Assembly (NCBI GenBank): GCA_025357355.1
Contig: JANXPK010000304.1
Location: forward strand, 1 to 14,524
Direction: 5' to 3'
Source of the DNA: Rhodobacterales bacterium
GTDB lineage: Bacteria; Pseudomonadota; Alphaproteobacteria; Rhodobacterales; Rhodobacteraceae
DNA: 14,524 bases
Below the pieces are notes generated by a model, which was not told the DNA's origin, made no database searches, and saw only the letters and a program-made list of their open reading frames with translations. This document shows, in pieces, positions 1 to 10,500 of this stretch (the stretch's first letter is position 1; every line of letters begins with the position of its first letter). Both the position numbers and the translations under genes were made by a program.

Positions 1-80
1 TTGTCGATGGTGCGCCACCAGCGTGGAAGCACCGGATCGCGCGCCCTGGCGGGCATTGCGCCATAGACCATTTCCGTCAT
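1..80 (-). CDS. ftsW: Cell-division lipid II polymerase/flippase FtsW, N-terminal fragment
   Basis: The reverse strand starts at an ATG whose first base is position 80 and reads MTEMVYGAMPARARDPVLPR, then WWRTID, running off the left edge. Only about 26 codons are present, all in the cytoplasmic N-terminus before the first membrane segment, so no catalytic motif can be checked. The call rests on my recollection that Rhodobacteraceae FtsW proteins begin with a very similar segment (MTEMVYGA..., ...P.WWRT.DK). FtsW is a SEDS-family membrane glycosyltransferase of the divisome that builds septal peptidoglycan, usually encoded in the dcw cluster beside murD and murG. If so, the cluster continues to the left of the window. 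An AGGCGG-like sequence 9-14 bases upstream is a weak ribosome site. The gene is divergent from the transporter at 247. Confidence 0.6.
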   Translation of the reverse strand, partial: MTEMVYGAMPARARDPVLPRWWRTID

Positions 81-135
81 GAGACGACCGCCTGTCTTGC
101 CACTACTGCCGATTTGCCCGGGTTTGCCCCGGATC

Positions 136-235
136 TGGCGAAACTTTAGCGAATAATCCGCGGGCTGACTAGCGGGAAAGCGGCGACACTTGCGGCGGCG
201 TTGAGTTTCGCCATAACCGAGGGCGAGCTTTCCCG
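136..235 (+). promoter_or_regulatory. Divergent ftsW/MFS leader with two interleaved inverted repeats
   Basis: Two perfect inverted repeats lie in the gap between the divergent genes. TGGCGAAACT at 136-145 pairs with AGTTTCGCCA at 204-213 (10 bp). CGGGAAAGC at 173-181 pairs with GCTTTCCCG at 227-235 (9 bp). The arms interleave (A-B-A'-B'), so in RNA they would form a pseudoknot topology or two competing hairpins. The last arm ends exactly where the transporter's ribosome site (AAAGG, 236-240) begins. They could equally be binding-site halves for a DNA-binding regulator. No convincing -35/-10 pair was found. Regulation is inferred; the repeats themselves are directly visible. Confidence 0.35.
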
Positions 236-246
236 AAAGGTTGCGC

Positions 247-1410
247 ATGTCCTTTGGCCTTCACCTCTCGCCCGCGCGGCGGGTCTTTGCCAGTTTCGCG
301 ATTTACGCCTTTGCGATGGGCAACATCTTTCCCCGTCTGGGCGATGTGCAGCACCAGATGGGGGTGACGACCGGACAATTGGGGCTGGGGCTGATCGGGG
401 CGCCGATTGGCACGCTGTTCGCCCTGACCTTCGCGACACCCTTTCTGGAACGGATCGGGTTTCGCCGGGCGCTGATGGTGGCGATCCCGCTGGTAGCGCT
501 GCTTTATGCCATCGCGGTCCGGGCGCCCAATCCGGCGGTGCTGTTTGTGTTGCTGCTGCCCGTGGGTCTGACCATTGGCTGCGTCGAGATCATGGTGAAC
601 ACCGAGGCCGACCGCACCGAATATCAGGTTGGCTTTCGCATCATGAACCGCAGCCATGCGTTCTGGAGCATCGGCTTTTTCTCGGCCGGGCTTTATGGCG
701 CGCAGGTTGCGGCCTGGGGGATCAGCCCGCAGCTACAACTGGCCCTGAACGTGCCGCTGGTGGCCGCAGGTGTGGCGCTGTGCCTGTGGGATTACCAGCC
801 GGCACCGCCCCGACCGGGGGCGATGGCTGACGAAAAGGCGCCGCACTTTGCCGCCCCGACGGCGGCGATCCTGCTGTTGGTGCTGGTGACGCTGCCCGCG
901 ATGCTGCTGGAGGGTGCCAGCATGGACTGGTCGGCGATCTACATGCGCGACGTGTTCACGGCGGGGCCATTCGTGGCGGGGATCGCGGTGGCATGTTTTG
1001 CCGCCTCGCAAGCCACGATGCGGTTCTTTGCTGACGGCTTTGTCGACCGCCATTCACCGGCGGTTGTGGCGCGGTTCCTGTTTGCGGTGTTGGGGGCGGG
1101 CTGTGTGGTGGTGAGCTTTTCGCCCTGGCCCTATCTGTCGCTGCTGGGTTTTGCGGCAATGGGCATGGGGACTTCTGCGATCTTTCCGCTGGCAATGTCG
1201 GCGGCGGCGCAGCGGCAGGACCGCGGGGCCGTGATCAACATTGCCGCACTGGCGCAGTTTTCGTTCCTGATGTTCCTGCTGGGGCCGCCGCTTTTGGGCT
1301 ATGTGGCGCAGACCCTGGGCATGCGGACCGCCTATGGCATTGCCCTGCCGCTGATCGGGGTGAGCCTGGCGCGGGCGGGCGCGCTGGGGCGCAAGCGGCA
1401 GGCGGAGTGA
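247..1410 (+). CDS. MFS transporter, YbjJ-like
   Basis: A 387-residue, very hydrophobic inner-membrane protein with about 12 predicted membrane segments in two halves, separated by a polar linker at residues 182-202 (WDYQPAPPRPGAMADEKAPH). The length suits a major facilitator superfamily carrier. The loop between segments 2 and 3 has a degenerate MFS motif A (ERIGFRRAL, 68-76). The segments EIMVNTEADR (114-123), RIMNRSHAFWS (131-141) and EGASMDWSAIYMRD (222-235) resemble the YbjJ-type branch, whose substrates are poorly known, so I assign none. I chose ATG 247 over the in-frame TTG at 241 because AAAGG at 236-240 sits six bases before ATG 247 but touches the TTG. The gene stands alone: divergent from ftsW and convergent with the giant repeat gene. 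Nothing suggests truncation, though the C-terminus (GALGRKRQAE) is short. Confidence 0.8.
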   Translation: MSFGLHLSPARRVFASFAIYAFAMGNIFPRLGDVQHQMGVTTGQLGLGLIGAPIGTLFALTFATPFLERIGFRRALMVAIPLVALLYAIAVRAPNPAVLFVLLLPVGLTIGCVEIMVNTEADRTEYQVGFRIMNRSHAFWSIGFFSAGLYGAQVAAWGISPQLQLALNVPLVAAGVALCLWDYQPAPPRPGAMADEKAPHFAAPTAAILLLVLVTLPAMLLEGASMDWSAIYMRDVFTAGPFVAGIAVACFAASQATMRFFADGFVDRHSPAVVARFLFAVLGAGCVVVSFSPWPYLSLLGFAAMGMGTSAIFPLAMSAAAQRQDRGAVINIAALAQFSFLMFLLGPPLLGYVAQTLGMRTAYGIALPLIGVSLARAGALGRKRQAE

Positions 1411-1480
1411 GGGTCCACGTTCGGTTCGGGGCTGGTCTTGGCGCGTCACGTGTGATGGAGGCCGACCGACAAGAACGCTC

Positions 1481-1542
1481 ATCGGTCGCTTGTGGTCGCT
1501 GTTGGCTCGGCAGCCAGCGAAGCGGGACCGCAAGGGACCGAT
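1481..1542. terminator. Putative bidirectional terminator stem-loop between convergent genes
   Basis: In the 163-base gap between two convergent stop codons, 1481-1507 folds back on 1512-1542. The pairs are ATCGGTC/GACCGAT (1481-1487 with 1536-1542), CTTG/CAAG (1489-1492 with 1531-1534), a T-G wobble (1493/1530), GGTC/GACC (1494-1497 with 1526-1529), GCT/AGC (1498-1500 with 1521-1523) and GGCT/AGCC (1504-1507 with 1512-1515) around a CGGC tetraloop. One G-G mismatch, a GG bulge and an inner loop interrupt about 23 pairs. No T-run follows on either strand, so termination is inferred from position and stem strength. The rest of 1411-1573 shows no gene. Confidence 0.45.
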
Positions 1543-1573
1543 GGACAGCCGTGCAAGAGTACGCGCTTCGGCG

Positions 1574-4500
1574 CTACAGAAAGAGGGCGGAGATCTGGGC
1601 GTTGGTCATCACTCCGATCTGTGCGGTGGTAAAGGCGCTGGTCTGCGTGTTGGTCAGGGCCACGATGTCGGCGGTTTCGAGTGCGGTGATCTGGGTCGTG
1701 GTCAGGGCCGCGATCTGGGCGGTGGTCAGGCCGGGCATCTGATCGGTGGTCAGCGCCACGATGTCCGCGGTTGAGAGTGCCGCAACTTGCGAAGTCCCCA
1801 GCGCCGCAATCTGGCCGGTGGTGAAGGCCGCGACCTGGGCCGTGGTCAGCGCCGCCGACTGCGCCGAAGTCAGGGCATGCAGTTGGGTGGCCGTGAGCCC
1901 CTTGATGGCCGAGGTGCTGAGGGCGGCAAAATCCTCGACCTCCATCTGGGTGATGACGGCGGTGGACAGGGCTGCGATCTGGGCCGAGCCGAGGGCATGG
2001 GCCTGATCGGTGGTCAGGGCCACGATGTCGTCGCTGCTCAAACCCGCAAGGCTGGCGGTGGCAAGTGCCGCGACTTGCGTCGTGGTGAACGCCGCGACCT
2101 GATCTGTGCTGAGGGCGGCAAGTTGGGCCGAGCCGAGGACGACAACCTGCGCCGTGGTCATGGCGGCGACCTGATCGGTGCTGAGTGCGGCCAGATCGGC
2201 GGTGCCGAGCTTTGCCGTCTGGGCGGCGGTCAGGGCGGCGATCTGGTCGGTCGTCAGGGCCGCCACCTGACCAGTGGTCAGCGCGGTGATCTGGGCGGTG
2301 GTCAGCGCGCGCAGAGTGGCGGTGGCAAGGGATGCGACATCCTCGGCCTCCATCTGCGACAGGACGGCGGTCGAAAGAGCGGTGATCTGGGTCGAGGTCA
2401 ATGCCGCCGCCTGATCGGTGGTCAAGGCAACGATGTCATCCGAGCCAAGGCCGGTCAGGCCGGCCGTGGTCAGGGCGGCGATCTGGGCGGTGGTGAGCGC
2501 CGCCACCTGATCGGTGGTGAGCGCGCCGGTCTGGACCGAGGTCAGCACCGCAACCTGGCCGGTGGTGAGCGCGGCCACCTGATCGCCGCTGAGGGCTGCG
2601 ACATCGGCGGAAGACAGCTTGCTGACCTGCGTCGTTGTCAGCGCACCCAACTGGTCGGTGGTCAGCGCGCTGATCTGGTCGGTGGTCAGCGCGGCCATCT
2701 GGGCCGTGGTCAGGGCACGGATGGCGGCAGTGGTCAGGGCAGCCAGATCCTCGGCCTCGATAGCGGCGATGAGAGAGGTCGAGAAGACCGCGATCTGGGC
2801 CGAACTCAGGGCCGCGGCCTGATCGGGCGACAGGGCGACGATTTCCCCAGTGCCAAAGCCCGCGATGGCAGCCGTCGTGATGGCGGTGATCTGGTCGGAG
2901 GTCAGGGCGGTGACCTGATCGGTGGTCAGGGCCGCGACCTGGGTCGAGGTGAGGACTGCAACCTGCGCGGTGGTCAGGGCGCCGATCTGATCGGCGTTCA
3001 GCACCTGGATATCGGCGGTGGAAAGTCTGCCGATCTGGGCCGTGGTCAGGGCCGCGATCTGGGTGTCCGAAATGGCCGCAATCTGATCAGTGCTGAGGGC
3101 GGTGATCTGAGCGGTGGTCAGTTTGGCGATCTGGGCGGTGGTCAGCGCCGCCACTTGATCGGTGCCGATGGCCGCAATCTGGGCAGTTCCCAATGCGGCA
3201 ATCTGGGCGGTGGTCAGGGACGCGACCTGATCAACCGTCAGGACCGCGATGTCCGCGGTACTGAGGGCGGGGATCTGGGCGGTTGACAGCGCGGCAACCT
3301 CATCGGTGGTCAGCGCCGTGATCTGGGCTGTCGAGAGGGCTGCAATCTGGGCGCTTTGCAGGGCGGCGATCTGGCTCGTGCTCATCGCGGCCATCTGGTC
3401 AGAGCCGATGGCAGCGACCTGCGCGGTGCCGAGGCTTGCAATTTGGGCGGTGGTCAGCCCGGCGACCTGATCTGCCGACAAGGCGTCGATATCCGCAGAG
3501 GTCAGGTGGCCAATCTGGACGGTGGAGAGGGCGGCAAGTTGCGCGGTGGTCATCGCTGCGACCTGCGTGGGGTCAAGGGCGGCAATCTGGGCTGTGGTCA
3601 GGCCCTTGACTGCCGTCGAGGTCAGGGCGGCGAAGTCAGACGTCTCCATCGCGGCGACGACACTGGCGCCGAGGGCGGCGATCTGGGCCGAGGTCAGCGC
3701 CGCGACCTGGGTCTCGCTGAGTGCCACCACATCGGCGGAACTGAAGCCAGGCAGGCTTGCCGCCTTGAGGGCGGCGATCTGGGCGGTGGTCAGAGCGGCA
3801 ACCTCGTCCGTGGTCAGGGCGGCGATCTGGGCCGAGCCGAGTGCGCCAACTTGCGCCGTGGTCAGGGCTGCGACTTGATCGACGGTCATGGCAGCCAGAT
3901 CGGCAGTGGTGAAGGCGGCGAACTGCGCGGCAGTCAGGGCGGTGATTTGGGCCGTTGTCAGCGCGGCGATCTGGTCAGTGGACAGGGCTGCGACCTGGGA
4001 GGTGCCAAGTTTGACGATCTGGCCGGTGGTCATTGCGGCGATCTGGTCAGAGCCGATGGCTGCGACTTGCGCGGTGCTGAGCGCCAAGACCTGCGCCGTA
4101 GTCAGGGCGTGAACCTGGGCGGTGGACAGGGCGCCCACATCGGCATTGGTCAGCTTGGCGATCTGGGCGGTCGAAAGCGTGGCAAATTGCGCGGTGGCCA
4201 TGGCTGCGACCAGGGTCGGATCCAGCGCTGCGATCTGGGCCGTGGTCAGACCCTTGACGGCGCCGGTGGTCAGGGCGGCGAAATCCTGCGTCTCCATCGC
4301 CGCGATGCCAGCGGTGCCGAGAACGGCGATCTGGGTCGAGGTCAAGGCTGCGGATTGCGCTTCGGTGAGGGCAACGACGTCATCGGTGCTGATGCCGGCA
4401 AGGCCGGCGGTGGTCAGGGCGGCAACCTGGGCGGTGGTGAGGGCTGCCACCTCATCCGTGGTCAGGGCGGCGATCTGGGCCGAGCCGAGGGCCGCGACCT

Positions 4501-7500
4501 GTGCGGTGGTCAGGGCCGCGATCTGGTCGGTGCCAAGGGCGGCAATATCCGCCGTGGTCAGCTTTGCAAGCTGGCTGGTATTCAGAGCCGCCAGTTGTGC
4601 AGTGGACAGGGCCGCGACCTGCGCGGTGCCGAGGGCGCTGATCTGGACCGTCGTCAGACGTCCGATCTGGGCGGTCGTCAGGGCGACAACGTCGTCGGTG
4701 GCGATGGCGGCGATCTGGGCGGTGGTCAGGGCGGGGATCTGGGCTGTGGTCAGGGCCGCAATCTGCGCGGTAGTCAGGGCAGCGATATCGTCGGTGCTGA
4801 GTTTGGCCAGACGCGACGCCGCGATCGCGACCAGTTGCGCTGTGGTCAGGGCAGCGACCTGATCGGTGCCGAAGGTGGCGATCTGGGCGGTGGTCAGGGC
4901 CGCAAGTTGGCCCGTGGTCAGGGCCGCAACCTCTGCCGTGGTCAGGGCGGCGATCTGGGCAGTGTTCAGGGCGGCAAACTGCGCTGTGGTCAGGGCGGCG
5001 ATCTGGGCCGTGGTCAGGGCGGCAAGGTCCGCCGTTTCGATCGCTACGATCTGCCCTTTGGTCAGGGTGGCAAGCTGGGCCGTCGACAGGCCAACGATCT
5101 GGTCCGAGGTCAAGGCTGCGATCTGCGTGGTGGACAGGTGCGCGACCTGCGCAGTGGTCAGTGCCGCGACCTGAGCCGAGGTCATGGCGGCGAATTGCGC
5201 CAGCGACAGGGCGGCAAACTGTGCCGCGCTGAGCGTGGCGAACTGGGCGGTGGTCAGGGCGGCAATGTCGGCGGTGACCAGCGCCGCGACCTGCGCGGTG
5301 GTCAGGGACGCAACCTCTGCCGTGGTCAGGGACGCAACCTCTGCCGTGGTCAGGGCGGCGATCTGGGCGGTGGTCAGGGCGATTTCCTGCGCTGTGGTCA
5401 GCCTGGCTATCTGCGCCGTGGTCATGGCGGCGACCTGGTCGGTGGTCATGTGCGACAGTTGCGCCGTGGTCAGCGCCGCAATTTGCGTGGTGGACATTGC
5501 GGCAATGCCCGCCGTGCTGATGGCGGCGATCCTGGCGTTGGACAGCGAGATGAGCTGCGCTGTGGTCAGGGCCGCGACCTGTGCGGAGCCCAAGGCGGCG
5601 AAGTCCGGTGTGGTCAGGCCTTTGAGTGCGGCGGTGCCGAGAACCGCGATATCGGCGGCGCTGATGCCGGTGATGATGGCGGGGTCGATGGCGGCCAACT
5701 GGGCCGAAGTCAGGACCGACGCCTGCGCCGTGGTCAGGGCGGCAAGGTCGGCGGTTTGCAAGCCTGCGAGCGCCGTCGTGGTCAGCGCGGCAATCTGGGT
5801 GGTGGTCAGATGCGCCATTTGCGCCGTGGTCACGGCGGCAAGCTGATCCGAGCTGAGGGCCGCGATCTGACTGGTGGTCAGGGCGGCGGTCTGGCCCGTG
5901 CTCATCGCGGCGACGCCCGCTGTGTCGATGGCGGCAATCTGGTCGGCGGTCAGGGCGACAAGCTGGGTTGTGGTCAGCGCCCGGATTTGCGCCGAGGTCA
6001 AGGCCGCAACCTGGGTGCTGGTCAGGCCGCGCATGGCGGCGGTGGCCAGCGCCGCGATATCGGCGGTTTCCATCGCCGCGATGATGCTGGCATCGAGCGA
6101 CGCAAGTTGCGCCGAGGTCAGGACCGCAGATTGTGCGGTGGTCAGCGCAACGATGTCGCCCGAGCCGAGGCCGATCAGCGCGGAGGTGGTCAGAGCCGCG
6201 ATCTGGGCGGTGGTCATGTTGGCCAGTTGCGTGGTGGTCAGGGCAAAGGTCTGATCAGAGCTGAGCACGGCGACTTCGGCGGTGCTGAGGGCAGCGATCT
6301 GGGCGGTCGACAGCGCCACCACGTCATCGGTGCTGACGGCCGCGATCTGGTCGGTGGTCAGGGCAGCCATTTGCGCCGTCGTCAGGGCGGCAATCTGATC
6401 GGTGCTGAGGGCGGCGATCTGATCGGTGGTCAGGCCGGTGACGGCCGTGGTGGTCAGGGCGGCAAGATCGGCCGTCGCCATCAACGCGATCACCGTCGGG
6501 TCGATGGCGGCGATCTGGGTCGAGGTCAGCACGGCGGATTGCGCTGTGGTGAGGGCAACCAGCTGGGCGGTTTGCAGACCGAGCAGCGACGCGGTGGTCA
6601 GGGCTGCGGCCTGTGCCGTGGTCAGTTTGGCGACCTCGGCGGTCGTCAGGGCGGCAAGTTGGTCGGAGGTGAAGGCCGCGATCTGATCGGTGGTCAGCGC
6701 TACCAGCTGAACGGTCCGCAGGTTGCCGATCCCGGCGGCCGAGATGGCGGCGACCTGATCGGTGGACAGCGCCACCAGTTGCGCGGTGGTCAGGGCGCGG
6801 GCCTGCGCCGAATCGAGGGCCGCCACTTCGTCGGTGGTCAGGCCAGTGACGGCGGCGGTGGTCAGGGCGGCGAGGTCCGCCGTTTCCATCTGGGCGATGG
6901 TGGTGGCATCGATGGCCGCAATCTGCGCGCTGGTCAACACCGCCGCCTGCGCCGTGGTCAGGGCGATCAGATCGTCGCTGCCCAGCCCGGCAAGGCCGGT
7001 GGTGGACAAGGCGGCGATCTGGGCCGTTGTCAGGTTCGACGCCTGAACGGTGGTCAGCGCCGCGACCTGACCCGAGGTCAGGGCGGCGATCTGGGCGGTG
7101 GTGAGGGCTGCGACCTGGCCCGAGGACATGGCCTGGATCTCGTCGGTGGTCAGCGCCGCGATCTGGCCACTGGACAGGGCAACCAGCTGTGCCGTGGTCA
7201 GGGCGATGGCCTGATCGGTCGAAAGCCCCGCCACCTCTGCCGTGGTCAGGCCACGGATGGCGGCTGTGGACACGGCGGCAAGATCGGCGGTTTCCATGCT
7301 GGCGAGCACGGCGGCGTCGATGGCGGCGATCTGGGCCGACGTCAGGGCGGCCGACTGGGCAGTGGTGAGGGCGATGAGGGCATCGCTGCCAAGGCCGGCA
7401 AGGGCGGCGGCGGTGACGGCGGCGATCTGGCCGCTCGTCATGCCCGCGACCTGATCGGTGGTCAGGGCGGCAAGCTGGGCCGAGGCGATGGCGGCAACCT

Positions 7501-10500
7501 GGCCGGTGGTCAGCGCCGTGACCTGACCGGTGGTCAGCGCGACAATGTCATCGGTGCTGAACCCTGCGATGGCGGCATTGGCAAGGGCCGCGATCTGACT
7601 TGTGGTCAGCGCTGCCAACTGACCGGTGGCAAAGCCCGCGATCTGGGCCGAGGTCAGGCCGCGAATGGCGGAGCTGGTCACGGCGGCAAGGTCGGCGGTC
7701 TCGATATTAGCCATGACGGCGACATTCATGGCGCCGATCTGGGCTGACGTCAGGGCGGCCGCCTGCGCGGTGGTAAGGGCGACGAGGTTATCCGACCCCA
7801 GACCGGCAAGGCCGGCGGTGGACAGGGCCGCAACCTGGGTCGAGGACAGGTTCGCGATCTGGTCGGTCGAGAGAGCCGCGATCTGGGCCGAGGTCAGCGC
7901 CGCAACCTGGGCCGCGGTGAAGGCGGCGGTCTGGGTGCTCGACAAGGCTTGCAGGTCGTCGGTGGAGATCTTGGCCACCACGGCGGTGGCAAGGGCGGAA
8001 AGCTGGGCGGTCGACAGCGCCGCGACCTGATCGGTGGCAAGCGCCATCATCTGGGCTGTGGTCATGCCCTTGACAGCGGCACTGCCGAGGGCGGCGATGT
8101 CAGCGGTTTCGATCGTGGCAAAGACGGCGGCAGCGATGGCGCCGACCTGGGCCGAGCCAAGGGTTGCGGCCTGCGCGGTCGTGATGGCAACAAGATCGTC
8201 GCTGCCCAGACCGGCGAGGCCCGCAGTGGTCAGGGCGCCGAACCGGGCTGCGGACATGCCCGTGACCTGATCGGTAGTCAAGGCGGCGACCTGGCCCGAG
8301 GTCAGGGCCGCCACCTGCGCATTGGTCAGCGCCGCAATCTGGGCGGTCGACATGGCGGCGACGGCATCGGTGGTGATCTTGCCTACACCGGCGGTTGATA
8401 GCGCGGCGATATGGGGGGTGGTCAGGGCAGCGACCTGATCGGTGCCGAGGGCCGCGATCTGCGCGGTGGTCAAACCACGGGCGGCGGAAGTGGTTAGCGC
8501 CGCCAGATCGGCCGTTTCGATATGGGCCATGGTGGCGGCGGAGATCGCGGCGATCTGGGCCGACGTCAGGGCGGTGGCCTGACCGGTGGTCAAGGCGACA
8601 ATGTCGGCGGTTTCAAGCCCGACAAGGCCCGCCGTGGTCAGGGCAGCGACTTGGGTGTTGGTCAGATGTGCGATCTGCGCGGTGGTCAGTGCCGCAACCT
8701 GGGCAGAGCCAAGGGCGGCGATCTGGGCGGTGGTCAGGACCGCGACCTGGGTGGTGGACAGTGCCGCGATGTCGGCCGTGGACAGCTTGGCGATCTGGGC
8801 GGTGGCAAGCGCGGCCAGTTCTGCCGTGGTGAGGGCCGCGATCTGGCCCGTCGTCAGGGCGGCGATCTGGCCGGTGGTCAGGCCTTTGATCGCAACGGCG
8901 GTCAAGGCGGCGATATCCGCCGTCTCCATCGCAGAAAGGCTGGCGGTGGTCAGCGCGGCAAGCTGGGTCGAGGACAGCGCCGCCGATTGTGCCGTGGTCA
9001 GGGCGATGGCATCGGCAGTGGCCAGACCGGCCAGACTGACCGTGGTCAGGGCGGCGATCTGCGCCGTGGTCAGGGCGGCGGTTTGTGCGGTGGTCAGGGC
9101 CGCGACCTGGGTGGAGCCGAGGGCCGCGATCTGACCCGCAGATAACGCTACGATTTGAGCGGTGGTCAGGGCGGCAAAGCTGGCGGTCGGCAGGCCCAGA
9201 AGCTGGGTGGCCGACAGGGCCGCGATCTGGCTGGTGGTCAGGGCTGCAACGTCGGCTGTCGGCATGGCTGACAGTTCGGCCGAGGTCAGTGCGGCAATCT
9301 GCGCGGTGGTCAGATGGGCCGATTGGGCGGTGGTCAGGGCTGCGATCTGATCGGTGGTCAGTGCCGCGATCTGGCCGGTGGTGAGGGCCGCGATGCGGGC
9401 ATAGCTCAGCGCCGCGATGCCATCGGGGTCAAGCAGGCGGATCTGGGCGGTGGTGAGCGAGACAAGCTGGCCACTGGTCAGCGCCGCAACCTGCGCCGAG
9501 GTGAGCGCCGCTGTCTGCGCCGTCGAAAGCCCGTGCAAGGCCGAGGTGGAAAGTGCCGCAATCTCTGCCGTTTGCAGGGCAGCGATGACATCGGTGCCCA
9601 GCACGGCCAGTTGGGCTGAGCCGAGGGCTGCGGCCCCGGCGGCGGTCAGGGCGGCGGCGTCGGCGGTCTGCAGCCCCGCAATATTGGCGGTCGTCAGGGC
9701 CGCGATCTGGGCGGTGGTCAGGGTGGCGGTCTGGGCGGTGGTCAACGCCGCGATCTGAGCTGATGTGAGGGCCGCCACTTGCGCAGTGCCCAGAGAGGCG
9801 GTCTGGGTGGTGGACATCGCGGCGATGCCAGCGGTATCCAGCGCCACCAGTTGACCAGTGCCCAGAGATGCCAGTTGCGCCGTCGTCAGGGCCGCAGCCT
9901 GATCGGAGCCGAGGGCGGCGACTTGCGCGGTGGTCAGCCCCCTGACCGCAAGGGTGGTCAGGGCGGCGAGGTCGGCGGTTACGATGGCGGCGACGCTGTC
10001 AGTGCTCAGGACGGCAAGCTGGGCCGACGTCAACACCGCCGCCTGCGCGGTCGTCAGGGCGGCGGCTTCGGCAGTGCCAAGGCCGGCCAGGCTGGCAGTG
10101 GTCAGGGCGGCGATCTGGGCGGTCGTCAGCACCGGCACCTGACCGGTGGTCAGCGCGGCCAGTTGCGCCGAGGTCAGCACGGTGATCTGCGCGGTCGTCA
10201 GCGCGGCGGCCTGATCGGTGGTCAGCCCGGCGATGTCGGCGCTGGTCAGGGCGTGAACCTGCGCGGTGGACAAGGCGGCAATCCGGTCGGTGCCAAGGGC
10301 CGCGACCTGGGTGCTGGTCAGGGCTGCAACCTGGGTGGTGGTCAGCGCCACGACCTGCGCGGTAGACAGGGCCGCCACTTGCGCCGTGGTCAGGGCCGCC
10401 ATCTGGGCCGAGGACAGTTTGGACAGTTGGGCCGCGGACAGGGCGGTGATATCAGCCGTGGTCAGGGCCGCGATTTGCGCAGTTTTCAGCGCGCCAACCT

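Noticed and set aside
241..246. TTG at 241 as the MFS transporter start
   Set aside because: It directly touches the AAAGG ribosome site, leaving no spacing; ATG 247 has the proper six-base gap.
3356..7747. A 1,463-codon plus-strand open frame of Gly/Arg/Asp/Gln-rich octads antisense to the giant gene
   Set aside because: Its regularity is the mirror of the 24-bp repeat: the unit has no stop codon in this frame, so it stays open passively. It has many Arg/Gly/Cys-scattered residues, no ribosome site and no recognisable fold. Similar shorter plus-strand frames across 1600-12500 are rejected for the same reason.
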